Positions 53,701 to 63,545 of a stretch of 64,000 nt of DNA are shown here, piece by piece. The notes under the pieces are model-generated. The model was not told the DNA's origin and made no database searches. It saw nothing but the letters and a program-made list of their open reading frames with translations. The position numbers and the translations under genes are program-made. Source of the stretch: Acetobacter sp. (GTDB taxonomy: Bacteria > Pseudomonadota > Alphaproteobacteria > Acetobacterales > Acetobacteraceae); NCBI GenBank assembly GCA_012517935.1, contig JAAYUA010000119.1:1-64000 (forward strand), in the 5' to 3' direction. Position 1 is the first letter of the stretch. Each line of letters begins with the position of its first letter.

Positions 53701-55530
53701 ATGAGCGAAACGTCTGTAACACTTCTGCTTGTTGCCGGTTGGAAAACTCTGGAAATGGGAGTGGATGACGCACTTCGGAAATCCGGTTTTTCCGTTCTCG
53801 TGGCTGCGAATGCCTGTGAAGCGATGGAAATTCTGGAGCAGGGGCTTCCAGACCTCGTTATTGCAGACGAGCATCCCGCTGGGATGAGCGCGGTTCAGCT
53901 GGCAACCAGATTGCGTCTTACCTCGGGGGCGCCATTTCTGCTTCTGACTGATTCTGTTGGGCTGGAACGCGAACAGGAAAAGCTGGCGCTTGGGATTGAT
54001 GCCTGCATCCCGGTTTCGACGGACATCTTCCTGCTCAAGCTTCGCATCGATGCATTGTTGCGAGAAACGGTTGAAGCACGGGATATTCTAAGGTCGCGGG
54101 TGTTCCGGCGTCCCGTTGTGACAGTCCTGACCGGAAGCAAGGCAGAACATTCAGACATATCTGTTTTCGTGGAGACGTTGCGTAATGCCGGAGAAATCGT
54201 TGATCTGAAGCCGATCGAAAAGCTTTCCGAAGCTACGATAATGACGTCCGATTGCATTGTCATCGATCTGACGGATATGGCCATTTCGGGTGTCGAAATC
54301 TGTCGTCAACTGGATAAGCTGCGACGGGGTGGCGGCGAAAGGCAGAGCGTTTCGTCTGTGCGTCTGATGGCTATTGTGCCGGAAGGAGAAGTGTATGGGG
54401 CGGGAGATGTTCAGCTCTATGCTGCCGGTGTTGATGAGTGTCTGAAAGTCGGTGTGGACCCACATCTTTTTTGCAGCCGTTTGCAGGCGCTGCTGCGTCG
54501 AAAAATTGTTCTCGATGAAATTCAGTTGGTCGATTCAGAGCGTTTGGCGTGTGAGACGGCATTGGAGAATGTCCGCGCCAAGGCCGCTTTGGCTGAAGCA
54601 TTGGAAGCGGCCAACGGAGATCTCGCGGATGTTAATAAGAAACTGATAGATGCCCAGTCGCAGCTCGTTCAGTCAGCCAAGATGGCATCTCTGGGAGAGC
54701 TGGTGGCTGGCATTGCTCACGAGTTCAATAATCCGCTCGCTTTTGTTGTTGCGCATGGCGACACGATTTCACGCTGTCTTCTGGGGGCGTTGGACAGTCT
54801 TGAGCAGGGGGAAAAGGACGAAGCCTTCAGTTTGTTGCGCAAGGCTGTGGACAGGCAGAACTCTTCGGCCGTCGGACTTGAGAGGATGAGAGACCTTGTG
54901 AACAGTCTCCGCAGTTTTTCACGACTTGATGAAGGAAGGTTCGAATATCTGGATGTGCCTGATGCAATCAGGACCGTCCTTGCACTTCTGGGGCCGAAGC
55001 TTGATCTGGGGATTGAAGTGGTCTGTGATTTTCAGGCCCCGCAGCATCTCCGATGTCAGGTTGGTCTGATCCATCAGGTGCTGATGAACATTATCAGCAA
55101 CGCGGCCGATGCTCTTCTTGCGCCTGCCCGTGTCGGAATGCATGCGAAATCCTGGCCGGAACAGGTGTCAATCGGTGGCGGAAGCGCCGAAGGCAGGCAG
55201 AAAGCAGAAGGCCCACGGATTACTGTCACAACGCGTGTAGGGCGTGAGGTCTCTGGCAGAGATGAAGAGGCGTATATTTTCGAAGTTACGGATAATGGCC
55301 CAGGTGTTCCTCTGATCATGAGGGAGCGGGTTTTTGAGCCGTTTTTCACGACGAAACCTGTTGGAAGCGGCACAGGGCTGGGGCTTGCGACTGCATATGG
55401 GATTGTGCAGGCCCATCGTGGCGCGATACGGATAGGGGACGCACCAGGTGGTGGTGCACAATTTACCGTTACGGTTCCTGTAAGCGGTGATGTTGCAGTA
55501 TCAGAGCCGGAGTATGTAACGGATGTTTGA
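53701..55530 (+). CDS. histidine kinase with two degenerate receiver domains
   Basis: A 609-aa cytosolic kinase. Residues 5-125 are receiver-like with D56 kept, but the acidic pair at the start and the usual Lys are missing. Residues 138-268 are a second receiver-like domain with D189 but no acidic pair. A coiled coil (275-325) leads to the HisKA box with H340 (AGIAHEFNNPL). The ATPase domain has N box NIISNAADAL, VTDNGPGVP, FEPFFTTK and GSGTGLGLA. So the kinase core looks active while the receivers may only sense or bind. It overlaps the next kinase gene by 8 bases. The signal is unknown. Confidence 0.87.
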   Translation: MSETSVTLLLVAGWKTLEMGVDDALRKSGFSVLVAANACEAMEILEQGLPDLVIADEHPAGMSAVQLATRLRLTSGAPFLLLTDSVGLEREQEKLALGIDACIPVSTDIFLLKLRIDALLRETVEARDILRSRVFRRPVVTVLTGSKAEHSDISVFVETLRNAGEIVDLKPIEKLSEATIMTSDCIVIDLTDMAISGVEICRQLDKLRRGGGERQSVSSVRLMAIVPEGEVYGAGDVQLYAAGVDECLKVGVDPHLFCSRLQALLRRKIVLDEIQLVDSERLACETALENVRAKAALAEALEAANGDLADVNKKLIDAQSQLVQSAKMASLGELVAGIAHEFNNPLAFVVAHGDTISRCLLGALDSLEQGEKDEAFSLLRKAVDRQNSSAVGLERMRDLVNSLRSFSRLDEGRFEYLDVPDAIRTVLALLGPKLDLGIEVVCDFQAPQHLRCQVGLIHQVLMNIISNAADALLAPARVGMHAKSWPEQVSIGGGSAEGRQKAEGPRITVTTRVGREVSGRDEEAYIFEVTDNGPGVPLIMRERVFEPFFTTKPVGSGTGLGLATAYGIVQAHRGAIRIGDAPGGGAQFTVTVPVSGDVAVSEPEYVTDV

Positions 55531-57469
55531 CCGGGTTGTCAGTGGAATGTCCGTGGGATCGGCTGATCGTCCTGTCGTCCTTATTGTCGATGATGAACCC
55601 GAAATTCTGACAGCCCTGAATGACAGTCTGGGCGAGGAATTTGATGTTATCGAAGCCAGTTCGGGTCGGCAGGCATTGGATCTTCTGGTTCAGAAAAACG
55701 ATGTTGCCGTCATCATCTCAGACCAGAAAATGCGTGGAATGTCCGGTGACGAATTCCTGGTCGAGGCACGGAAATTGACCGATTCCGGGACAATTCTTCT
55801 TACAGGATATGCAGATTTCAATACCGTAGTTTCGGCCATGAATCGTGGTTCGGTGATGTTTTATGTCGCCAAGCCATGGGTCCCGGCAGGCTTGCGCGGC
55901 ATGGTGAGGGAGGCAGCCGCGGCATTTCACACACGTCGGGAGCTTGTGACAGAGCGGGCGCTTCTTAAGGGTGTTTTTGATAATCTTCCAGTAGGTCTGG
56001 CATTTTGTGATTCAGATGATCGCATCATACGCTTGAATACGCATGCAGCGGACTCGTTGGGACATTCAGTTGAAGAGTGTCTGGGCCATCGGGAAATCGA
56101 TCTGGTGACTGGTGCGCGTCATGATGTGGCAGAAGAAGCGGACCCGGAATTTCAGTTGCAGGGCAAGGTTTCCCGTCTTTTCCGTTTTTCTGATTCCGAA
56201 GGGGTGGAACGCTGGCACCGCCTGACCCGGACACGCCTCCCGGATGCCTCAGGGCAGGAAGTCGGTCTGTCTGTTCTGATTGATCAGGACGTGAGCGACC
56301 TGATGGAAATGGAGCAGCGTTTACGCCAGGCTGACAAAATGCAGGCGATTGGGACGTTGGCCGGTGGCATCGCTCATGATTTCAACAATCTTCTGACTGC
56401 CATCATTGGTTCTCTGGATCTTGCGACCGACATGGCGCCTTCCATGGACCCGGCTGTGTCCCGGTTGTTGGAAAATGCGGTGACGGCCGCACGGCGCGGC
56501 GCTTTACTCACGCGCAAGCTGCTCGATTTCAGCAGGCCTCGCGATGTCAGTCGTCGCCCTGTGAATGTTCCTGATCTTCTGCTCCAGATTCAGGGGCTGT
56601 TGACGCAGGCGGTCAGTCATCGCGGGAGAAAGGGACAGAGCGACATTGTTGTCGAACTGATGCCATTTCCTGATGACCTGCCTCATGCCTCCACAGACCC
56701 GGCGCAACTTGAGCTTGCATTGATTAATTTATGTATGAACGCGCGGGAGGCTCAGCCCGATGGTGGTGAAATTACGATTTCCGTTGCGCGGGGTGTGATC
56801 AAGGACGCGGAACCGGGCGCCTTGTTGAAAACCGGGGACTACCTTGTTCTGACGGTGCGGGATCGTGGTGTCGGGATGTCGCAGGACATGCTGTCACGTA
56901 TTTTCGAGCCGTTTTTTACGACAAAGGCGATGGGGGGAGGAATTGGTCTGGGCCTGCCCATGATTTATGGCTTCGTGCGTCGCAATGGTGGTGATGTCCG
57001 TGTCAGCAGCCGTCCCGGAGCCGGCACCAAGTTTGAGCTTTGGCTGCCCGCCGCCGAAGAAGGTTTGCAAATGCCGACAAAGACGTCGGATATTGTCGAA
57101 GACATTGCTCATGAGGGCGGCAGGAAGGCTATTCTTGTTGTCGATGATGATCAGGCTGTTGGTGCCGTTACCGAAGGTTTTCTTGTTCGTGCTGGCTTGA
57201 ATGTTGTCAGATGTGATAGCGGCCAGAAAGCGCTGGATATTGTTCAGGAGCGGCCCGATATCGGTTTTGTTGTGATGGATCTTCTGATGCCGGGCATGAA
57301 TGGAGATGAGTGCGCCAGGCGTATGTCGGAAATCAGGAGTGATCTGAAAATCCTGTTTGTGACCGGGTTTGCCGACCGTGCCGTCCTGCCTGCAGGGGCG
57401 CGGGTGATTGGCAAACCCTTCACAAAAGATGTTCTGCTGACCGGCTTGCGTGAAGCGATGGAGAGCTGA
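55523..57469 (+). CDS. hybrid histidine kinase REC-PAS-HK-REC
   Basis: A 648-aa hybrid kinase. The first receiver (residues 18-135) is complete: D23/D24, D67 and K117 (YVAKPW). A PAS domain spans about 148-262. HisKA has H285 (GGIAHDFNNLL). The ATPase domain shows NLCMNAREAQ, VRDRGVGMS and IGLGLPMIYG. A second intact receiver fills the C-terminus (LVVDDDQ, VVMDLLMPGMNG, IGKPF). The core resembles CckA in order, but with an N-terminal receiver and no membrane helix, so it is not CckA itself. It begins inside the preceding kinase gene; phosphate flow between them is likely. Confidence 0.9.
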   Translation: MFDRVVSGMSVGSADRPVVLIVDDEPEILTALNDSLGEEFDVIEASSGRQALDLLVQKNDVAVIISDQKMRGMSGDEFLVEARKLTDSGTILLTGYADFNTVVSAMNRGSVMFYVAKPWVPAGLRGMVREAAAAFHTRRELVTERALLKGVFDNLPVGLAFCDSDDRIIRLNTHAADSLGHSVEECLGHREIDLVTGARHDVAEEADPEFQLQGKVSRLFRFSDSEGVERWHRLTRTRLPDASGQEVGLSVLIDQDVSDLMEMEQRLRQADKMQAIGTLAGGIAHDFNNLLTAIIGSLDLATDMAPSMDPAVSRLLENAVTAARRGALLTRKLLDFSRPRDVSRRPVNVPDLLLQIQGLLTQAVSHRGRKGQSDIVVELMPFPDDLPHASTDPAQLELALINLCMNAREAQPDGGEITISVARGVIKDAEPGALLKTGDYLVLTVRDRGVGMSQDMLSRIFEPFFTTKAMGGGIGLGLPMIYGFVRRNGGDVRVSSRPGAGTKFELWLPAAEEGLQMPTKTSDIVEDIAHEGGRKAILVVDDDQAVGAVTEGFLVRAGLNVVRCDSGQKALDIVQERPDIGFVVMDLLMPGMNGDECARRMSEIRSDLKILFVTGFADRAVLPAGARVIGKPFTKDVLLTGLREAMES

Positions 57470-57478
57470 ACAAAAGGA

Positions 57479-57886
57479 TTAGTTGCGGAAGAGCGGTTGT
57501 GACATGTTCTGGCCCGGCTTTTTCCCGGACAGTTTTATTTCAGCCGTGTTTTCTGAAATGAGCGTGAAAGTAACGTTCATGTTACCATCCTTGTCGGTCG
57601 CGCTCCAAAGTTTTTTCTTGTCGTCGTATTTGAGCAGATACTGGCTCTGCTGACCTTTCTGCAGATAGGTCGGGAGTGTCAGTGTGACTGGGCCCGTAGC
57701 GGAAACAGTGCTGTCAGCCGTGACAGTGGTGGCGGGCAGCCCCATGGATGCCCATGAGCCAATCAGTTCTTTCGCTGTGGCGGTATAGGCGGGTGCTGTG
57801 GTGGTGGCTGCATGCAGCGAAGGAGAAACTGCTGCTGAAGAGAGTGCCAGCCCCATAATGGTCATAAAAAGGCGAAAGTGGTTCAT
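57479..57886 (-). CDS. small secreted protein, unknown
   Basis: A 135-aa protein with a signal peptide (residues 1-26, ending LHA). The mature part is about 109 residues with no recognised domain; it reads like a small beta-rich lipocalin- or DUF-type fold (TLISENTAEIKLSG, LLKYDDKKKLWSAT). The ATG at 57886 begins the signal peptide with GGAG upstream; a 45-codon in-frame extension is rejected. It converges on the hybrid kinase gene with a 9-base gap. Function unknown. Confidence 0.7.
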   Translation of the reverse strand: MNHFRLFMTIMGLALSSAAVSPSLHAATTTAPAYTATAKELIGSWASMGLPATTVTADSTVSATGPVTLTLPTYLQKGQQSQYLLKYDDKKKLWSATDKDGNMNVTFTLISENTAEIKLSGKKPGQNMSQPLFRN

Positions 57887-58042
57887 GACTGGATGTCTCC
57901 ATTCCAATGAAATGATATGGTCTTCAGATACTTCATTGTCCGTCAGTGGGACAGGGGCCGAGATCTCTTCTTGAGAGTTGCTTCTGGTTCCTTCATTGTG
58001 GTGTTGATCATAAACGGGCAATTACAACGTCTGTGAAACGAA

Positions 58043-58741
58043 ATGGTGGGAAATCAGGAGATGGCGAAGTCGGCTGCGGCTGAGCAGAAGTCTGGTGCGA
58101 TGCGTGGATTGGGTATTCGGGAAAAAAACCGTCAGGAAACGCAAGCGCGTCTGATTGTTGCAGCGATGCGCCTTCTGTCCGAGCGTGGTTATGAAAGCGT
58201 AACGGTTGATGATATTGCCGGGGATGCTGGCGTTTCGCGTCGTACGTTGTTTCGCTATTTCCCAGGGAAAGACGAAATCGTTCTCGCATGGACGCAGGGA
58301 ATGACAGGCGTTCTGGCTGAAACAATTCGTGCAACGCCATCGTCGGTAGATGCGCGCGAAGCGATGATCCGGTCTTTTGAGGCTGTGATACCGCGCATGG
58401 CTTCCAGTCGTCGGGAGGCTTTTGCGTTTGTCAGTCTGATTGAAAAGACACCAGCTCTGCTGCCAGTCAGTCTTCGCAAATATGCACAATGGGAAGATAG
58501 TCTTGCGGAAGCGCTGCAATTGCGACTGGAGGGGACGGAGGAAGAGCGTCGTCTCGGCTCGCGCGTGATGGCCCGTTCGGGGATTGCAGCTTTCCGGACT
58601 GCTTTGGATGAATGGCTGACGTTGCGTGGTCGTCCAGTGCTTGATGATGTTCTTCGGAGAACATTTCACCTGCAGAGCAGAACGTTATGCGCACAGCATA
58701 CAATGTGTGAAGAAGAGCCGATTAAGTCGAAAGCCGCTTGA
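58043..58741 (+). CDS. TetR family transcriptional regulator
   Basis: A 232-aa regulator. The helix-turn-helix is in residues 32-75: AAMRLLSERGYESVTVDDIAGDAGVS then RRTLFRYFPGKDEIV (given in parts). The C-terminal ligand domain resembles MftR/AcrR-like members. It is divergent from the small secreted protein gene (157 bases), and a weak 5-bp repeat TGTCC/GGACA near 57950 lies in that gap. The start could also be the ATG at 58061. Targets and ligand unknown. Confidence 0.9.
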   Translation: MVGNQEMAKSAAAEQKSGAMRGLGIREKNRQETQARLIVAAMRLLSERGYESVTVDDIAGDAGVSRRTLFRYFPGKDEIVLAWTQGMTGVLAETIRATPSSVDAREAMIRSFEAVIPRMASSRREAFAFVSLIEKTPALLPVSLRKYAQWEDSLAEALQLRLEGTEEERRLGSRVMARSGIAAFRTALDEWLTLRGRPVLDDVLRRTFHLQSRTLCAQHTMCEEEPIKSKAA

Positions 58742-58769
58742 AAGAGCGACTTTCGTCCATGGCATGATG

Positions 58770-59399
58770 TCAGATCTGGACGATCGACGAGAAATCGAAA
58801 TGCTCGCCTTCCGGATTTTCCCCGATTCGAAGCATCGTGTCTGAAAGCATTCGGTGCGGTGGAACTGGCAGGTTGTAGGGGGCTGGAACACCCTTGAAAA
58901 CGCGCCCTGCCAGATCAAACTTCGAGCCATGACATGGGCAGAGGAAAGTGCGCACAGCAGGATCACCGCTGCCGCCGATCATGGTGGGGATACATCCGAG
59001 ATGTGTGCAGACACCGACCAGAACGCTATATTCAGGCTTCAGTGAGCGATGCCAGTTTGTTGCGTAGGGCGGTTGCTGAACGATCAGTGAGTCCGGGTCG
59101 CGCAGTTTGCTGACTAATTCCGGAGATTTCAGTTTGGCAAGGGCTTCGGGTGGCCGGTTGGTGATGAAAACCGGGCTGCCACGCCACATGACGGTGATCT
59201 GCTGCCCCGGTGCGATTGCGGTGAGATCGACATCCACCGGAGCATGAGCCGCAGTGTCATCCGGGGGTGTCAGTGTTTCCAGAAAGGGCCAGGCGAGAGC
59301 GCAGCCGCCGGCAACCGCAGTGGTTATGGTCACTACGGTCAGCACATCACGTCTGGAGGTGGATGAACCGCGTGCGGGCGTCGAGGCAGGGCTTGTCAT
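58770..59399 (-). CDS. petA: ubiquinol-cytochrome c reductase Rieske iron-sulfur subunit
   Basis: A 209-aa Rieske protein of the cytochrome bc1 complex. A Tat-type N-terminus ([10 protein letters not shown]) and single helix (about 19-42) anchor it. The [2Fe-2S] ligands are C131, H133, C154 and H157, with C136 and C156 for the disulfide (CTHLGC, CPCHGS). It would pass electrons from ubiquinol to cytochrome c1. No petB or petC follows; the next gene downstream is the opposite-strand tetR, and the upstream gene is unrelated. Either petBC lie elsewhere or the gene is a remnant of a lost complex. Confidence 0.92.
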   Translation of the reverse strand: MTSPASTPARGSSTSRRDVLTVVTITTAVAGGCALAWPFLETLTPPDDTAAHAPVDVDLTAIAPGQQITVMWRGSPVFITNRPPEALAKLKSPELVSKLRDPDSLIVQQPPYATNWHRSLKPEYSVLVGVCTHLGCIPTMIGGSGDPAVRTFLCPCHGSKFDLAGRVFKGVPAPYNLPVPPHRMLSDTMLRIGENPEGEHFDFSSIVQI

Positions 59400-59489
59400 G
59401 ATCTGATTTTTTCGGCCGAACGATTGTAGTGCGGAATGAATTGTTGCGATGCAACTCTAGCTTTCACAGGCGGCTTTCGCAACAGCAGC

Positions 59490-59942
59490 TCATGGCAGGG
59501 GATGAAAGGTTCCCGGGCTTCCCTGATCAGTCAGAATCTGACGGGCTGCACGGTGGACCTGAAGTGCAAAAAGCTTTGTCAGGGAACCGTCAGGTTTTGG
59601 GCATGACTTGGAATGTTTTTCCATGACATCAATGTTTGCTGTCCCGGCGACATTCTCGTCACCAACCACATTGACGATGAACAAAAGGCAGTTAGCGGGA
59701 ACATCTGTCATGCCGTTGCTTGTCACAACCGTGCGCAAGTGCTGGATCAGAGCGCTGTCGTTAAACCAGCTCATGTCATTGAAAGTGTAGTGATCCACGA
59801 GCTTTTCGGGAAGTTTCGACTTTGCGACATAGAGTGAGAGCGCGATCAGAGGAAGAACCATCAGAAGGCGTCGGACAACATGCTGGCGCAAAGTCCGTTT
59901 CGGACGTTGTCCGGGAGTGGAACCGCTTCGCAGACGTATCAT
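59490..59942 (-). CDS. unknown membrane-anchored protein coupled to zwf
   Basis: A 150-aa protein. A basic N-terminus (residues 1-26, RPKRTLRQHVVRR) is followed by one hydrophobic helix (27-42), so the rest probably faces the periplasm. The outer part has two cysteines (ANCLLF, SKSCPK) and no recognised domain. Its ATG follows the zwf stop directly (TGA-ATG), a sign of tight coupling. No known zwf partner (pgl, gnd, edd) matches. Function unknown. Confidence 0.65.
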   Translation of the reverse strand: MIRLRSGSTPGQRPKRTLRQHVVRRLLMVLPLIALSLYVAKSKLPEKLVDHYTFNDMSWFNDSALIQHLRTVVTSNGMTDVPANCLLFIVNVVGDENVAGTANIDVMEKHSKSCPKPDGSLTKLFALQVHRAARQILTDQGSPGTFHPLP

Positions 59943-61409
59943 TCAATCCATATCCTCATGCCAGGAGAAGCCGTCACGCTTGAGCAGCTCTCCGGATGAC
60001 GCCGGTCCCCAGTTACCTGCATGGTAGGTTTCCAGAGGACGAAGGCCCTGTTGCCACCCTTCGAGGATGGGTTCAACCCATTCCCATGATGCGACCACCT
60101 CATCCCGGCGAATGAACATGACCGGGTCTCCCTGAACCGTATCCATCAGGAGATGTTCATAGGAATCGGGATAACGGGTGCGGAATGCGTCCGAGAAAGA
60201 CACATCAAGCGCAGCCTCGCGCAGTTCGAAACCGTCATGGTCCGGGTCTTTTGCAGACACGACAAAGGAAATACCTTCATCTGGCTGGATACGGATCACC
60301 AGACGTCCCGGTCTGGGTGGCTTTGTGAAGATTGGCCAGGGCTGTGGGCGGAACTGCACCACAATCTCACTGGTTTTCTTGGGCAAACGCTTGCCAGTTC
60401 TCAGATAGAAAGGGACACCCGCCCAACGAGGTGTCCGAATTTCGGTCCGGAGTGCGACAAATGTTTCCGTGTCGCTCTCTCTGCTTCCCAAATCCTCCAG
60501 ATAGCCATCTACGGGTTCGCCATTGATCTGGCCTTCAATGTAACGTGCCCGAACCGTGTTTTCGGTGACATCTTCCGGTGTGAAAGGCTTGAGAGCCCGC
60601 AGCATCTTGAGCTTTTCGTTCCTCAGATCGGAGGCCTGAAAAGTGATGGGTGGCTCCATCGTAATGACTGCAAGAACCTGAAGAAGATGATTCTGGACCA
60701 TATCGCGCAAGGCGCCTGAAACGTCGTAATAAGGTCCGCGACTGCCGACGCCGACTGTTTCTGCTGCTGTGATCTGGACGTGAGAGATGGTGTTGCAGTT
60801 CCAGGAACGCTCGATCATCGGATTGGCGAAACGCAATGCCAGTAGATTCTGGACGGTTTCCTTGCCCAGATAATGGTCGATCCGGAAAATGGCATGCTCC
60901 GGGAAGAAGCGGGCAATGTTCCTGTTGATCTCCTCCGCGCTCTTGAGATCAGTCCCGATCGGTTTTTCCAGAACGATTCTGCTCTTCTGTGTGATCAGAT
61001 TCTGGGAATAGAAAGATTCTGCGGCTTGGGTGTAGAGGTCAGGGGCTGTGGCGATATAAAAAACGCGAATGCGGGAGGTATCTGACAGGCGGGAGATAAG
61101 CTCTGACCAGTCTGCCTGTGCGTGCGTCGCATCAAGATGCACATAATCCAGCAGTTTCAGGAAGGCGGAGAGTGTGGTTTCACACAAGGTCTCAGGCGGC
61201 AGAAAGCCACGAAGAGCCTGCTCGCTTTTATCCCGATACTGTTCAGGCGTCATCAAGGCGCGCGCAAGGCCGATGATGCGTGCATTGTCAGGGATCTGGC
61301 CTGCCCGAAAGCGTTGATAGAATGCAGGCAGAAGCTTACGCATGGTAAGATCGCCAGTGCCACCGACGATGACGAAATCGAAGGGAGCAACCTGAACGAC
61401 TTCAGACAT
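59943..61409 (-). CDS. zwf: glucose-6-phosphate 1-dehydrogenase
   Basis: A 488-aa enzyme matching G6PD, the first step of the oxidative pentose phosphate pathway, using NADP+ (some acetic acid bacteria also NAD+). The nucleotide site is GGTGDLTMRKLLPA near residue 16. The catalytic RIDHYLGKETVQNLLALRFAN is near 175 with H177-type base. Length matches E. coli Zwf (491 aa). The pathway is central in these organisms because many lack a complete glycolysis; other pathway genes are not in this window. It heads a two-gene unit with the unknown gene. Confidence 0.96.
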   Translation of the reverse strand: MSEVVQVAPFDFVIVGGTGDLTMRKLLPAFYQRFRAGQIPDNARIIGLARALMTPEQYRDKSEQALRGFLPPETLCETTLSAFLKLLDYVHLDATHAQADWSELISRLSDTSRIRVFYIATAPDLYTQAAESFYSQNLITQKSRIVLEKPIGTDLKSAEEINRNIARFFPEHAIFRIDHYLGKETVQNLLALRFANPMIERSWNCNTISHVQITAAETVGVGSRGPYYDVSGALRDMVQNHLLQVLAVITMEPPITFQASDLRNEKLKMLRALKPFTPEDVTENTVRARYIEGQINGEPVDGYLEDLGSRESDTETFVALRTEIRTPRWAGVPFYLRTGKRLPKKTSEIVVQFRPQPWPIFTKPPRPGRLVIRIQPDEGISFVVSAKDPDHDGFELREAALDVSFSDAFRTRYPDSYEHLLMDTVQGDPVMFIRRDEVVASWEWVEPILEGWQQGLRPLETYHAGNWGPASSGELLKRDGFSWHEDMD

Positions 61410-61678
61410 GAGAGGATACTCCTGGCTCGGAAGGGCATAATGGCAACGCAGGAAACGCTGTGGATGTTTCCCGGAGTGATTTAGTCTGTCGGATGCGGCT
61501 CATCCTGCTCATCTGTCAAGGTTAGATGGACGGGTTGGTCTGAAATTGGAGACATCCATAATTGACCCGCGCAAAAGGGTGGGGGATAAGCCCCGGCTTC
61601 ATGTAGTGATCTGTCATGGCACCGATGAGTGCGATGTTTTCGCTGCGGAAGAGCAGGGATCAAGAGGAGGTTTCGGGG

Positions 61679-61951
61679 ATGGATAGCGATACGTTTTCAG
61701 GGAATGATGACGCAGCTGTCGGAGGAATTGCTGCGGATCGTCTGCGCAGCATTATCGAACGTGTCGAACGTCTTGAAGAAGAGCGTAAAGCTCTGGCCGG
61801 GGATATCAAGGATATTTTTTCAGAAGCCAAATCTGCCGGGTTTGATGTGAAGGTGATCCGTCAGATCATTCGCCTCAGAAAGCAGGAGCCAGCAGAGGTT
61901 GAGGAGCAGGAAACGCTTCTGGATATTTATCGCCGCGCTCTTGGCATGTAA
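61679..61951 (+). CDS. gapR: GapR-like (DUF2312) chromosome-structuring protein
   Basis: A 90-aa protein almost identical in length to Caulobacter GapR (89 aa). The core from ADRLRSIIERVERLEEERK to VIRQIIRLRKQEP matches DUF2312: long charged helices that form a DNA-clamping dimer/tetramer preferring overtwisted AT-rich DNA. The ATG at 61679 follows AGGAGG with a 9-base gap; the longer in-frame start is rejected. The 227 bases before are non-coding. A strong terminator ends the transcript. Confidence 0.9.
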   Translation: MDSDTFSGNDDAAVGGIAADRLRSIIERVERLEEERKALAGDIKDIFSEAKSAGFDVKVIRQIIRLRKQEPAEVEEQETLLDIYRRALGM

Positions 61952-61990
61952 TATTGATGTGCGGGCGGCAGTGGCTGCCCGACATTATCA

Positions 61991-62031
61991 ATGGGGCGAT
62001 CGTTGGATAAACGATCGCCCCATTTGTTTTT
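61991..62031 (+). terminator. intrinsic terminator of gapR
   Basis: A perfect 14-bp stem (61991-62004 with 62010-62023) has a 5-base loop and is followed by TTGTTTTTAT. A smaller GC-rich hairpin (CGGGC..GCCCG) precedes it near 61963-61980. It also lies at the end of glyA on the other strand. Confidence 0.9.
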
Positions 62032-62032
62032 A

Positions 62033-63322
62033 TCAGTGACTATAGATCGGGAATTTTGCGCAGAGTGCACGAACACGTTCGTGAACAGCATTCTCGACTT
62101 CAGGATTACCTTCACCGCCTGAAGCGGCAAGGGCGGTCAGAACTTCGTCAATCATCTCACCGACCTGGCGGAACTCATCCTCACGGAAACCACGGGCTGT
62201 GGCGGCCGGGCTGCCAAGACGAATGCCCGATGTAATGGCCGGTTTGGCCGGGTCAAAAGGAACTGCGTTCTTATTGGCCGTGATGCCAGCACGTTCCAGA
62301 GCCTGTTCAGCAGCTTTGCCTGTGACGTTCTTCGGGCGAAGGTCGACCAGAAGAAGGTGACTGTCGGTGCCGCCTGTGACCAGATCGAAACCACGTTCGA
62401 CAAGCACTTCACCCAGAACGCGGGCATTGTTTGCCACGGCTTTCTGATATTCTTTGAATTCTGGCTGCAGAGCTTCACCAAAGGCGACAGCTTTGGCGGC
62501 AATGACATGCATCAGCGGTCCGCCCTGCAATCCCGGGAAGACGGCGGAGTTGATTTTCTTTGCCAGATCCGCATCGTTGGTGAGGATCAGTCCGCCACGC
62601 GGTCCACGCAGTGTTTTGTGGGTCGTGCTGGTGACGATATCGGCATGGGGCACGGGGCTTGGGTAGAGCCCGGCAGCGACCAGTCCGGCGAAATGAGCCA
62701 TATCGACCATCAGGCGGGCACCGACTTCATCGGCAATGCGGCGGAAGCGCGCAAAATCGATGATGCGGGGATAGGCGGAACCACCGGCGACAATCAGTTT
62801 CGGCTTGGTTTCGCGGGCCAGACGCTCCATTTCCTCGTAGTCCAGTTCGCCATTTTCGCGACGAACGCCGTACTGAACGGCATTGAACCATTTCCCGGAA
62901 TAGTTCGGGGCAGCGCCATGGGTCAGATGGCCACCAGCGGCAAGGCTCATGCCCAGAACAGTGTCTCCGGGGACGACCGTCGCCATGAAGGCGGCTTGGT
63001 TCGCATTGGCACCGGAGTGGGGTTGCACGTTTGCAAATTCTGCGCCGAAAATCTTTTTGGCCCGTTCAATGGCGAGGACTTCGACTTTGTCGACCTCTAC
63101 GCATCCGCCATAGTAACGGCGACCCGGATAGCCTTCGGCATATTTGTTGGTCAGTACGCTGCCCTGGGCTTCCAGAACGGCTGCTGACACAATGTTTTCG
63201 CTGGCGATCAGTTCGATGCCATCTTTCTGCCGGACGAATTCACCGCGAATGGCCGCAGCCACATCCGGATCCACGTCGCTGACGGGAGCGTTAAAGAAGC
63301 GATGCAGATCCGTCTCACTCAC
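62033..63322 (-). CDS. glyA: serine hydroxymethyltransferase
   Basis: A 429-aa PLP enzyme that interconverts serine and glycine with tetrahydrofolate, supplying one-carbon units. Family landmarks are [10 protein letters not shown] near residue 37, [13 protein letters not shown] near 62 and the PLP-lysine motif [13 protein letters not shown] near 230. The length matches bacterial GlyA. It is transcribed alone on the minus strand and ends beside the gapR terminator. Confidence 0.97.
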   Translation of the reverse strand: MSETDLHRFFNAPVSDVDPDVAAAIRGEFVRQKDGIELIASENIVSAAVLEAQGSVLTNKYAEGYPGRRYYGGCVEVDKVEVLAIERAKKIFGAEFANVQPHSGANANQAAFMATVVPGDTVLGMSLAAGGHLTHGAAPNYSGKWFNAVQYGVRRENGELDYEEMERLARETKPKLIVAGGSAYPRIIDFARFRRIADEVGARLMVDMAHFAGLVAAGLYPSPVPHADIVTSTTHKTLRGPRGGLILTNDADLAKKINSAVFPGLQGGPLMHVIAAKAVAFGEALQPEFKEYQKAVANNARVLGEVLVERGFDLVTGGTDSHLLLVDLRPKNVTGKAAEQALERAGITANKNAVPFDPAKPAITSGIRLGSPAATARGFREDEFRQVGEMIDEVLTALAASGGEGNPEVENAVHERVRALCAKFPIYSH

Positions 63323-63545
63323 GGCTGGTCTCCTGTAAAATCAATCCTGGAGGCTTCCGGCCAATATCAGCGTTGATGGAAAGAGTGCCGATTTGGTGAC
63401 GATGACCGAATGCCGGAGGCAATCATGCCTCTTGCAATGCTCTTTAACGTAGCTTCTCAATAGGCCCAAGACCTGAGCAAGGGGGTTTTCTTACGTAATG
63501 TGTGATAAGTGGCGCAAAACTGATCATTGATATGTGGGAGCTGTA

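Noticed and set aside
57945..57965. TGTCC/GGACA repeat in the gap before tetR as a TetR operator
   Set aside because: Only five base pairs with a mismatched centre; chance occurrence is likely.
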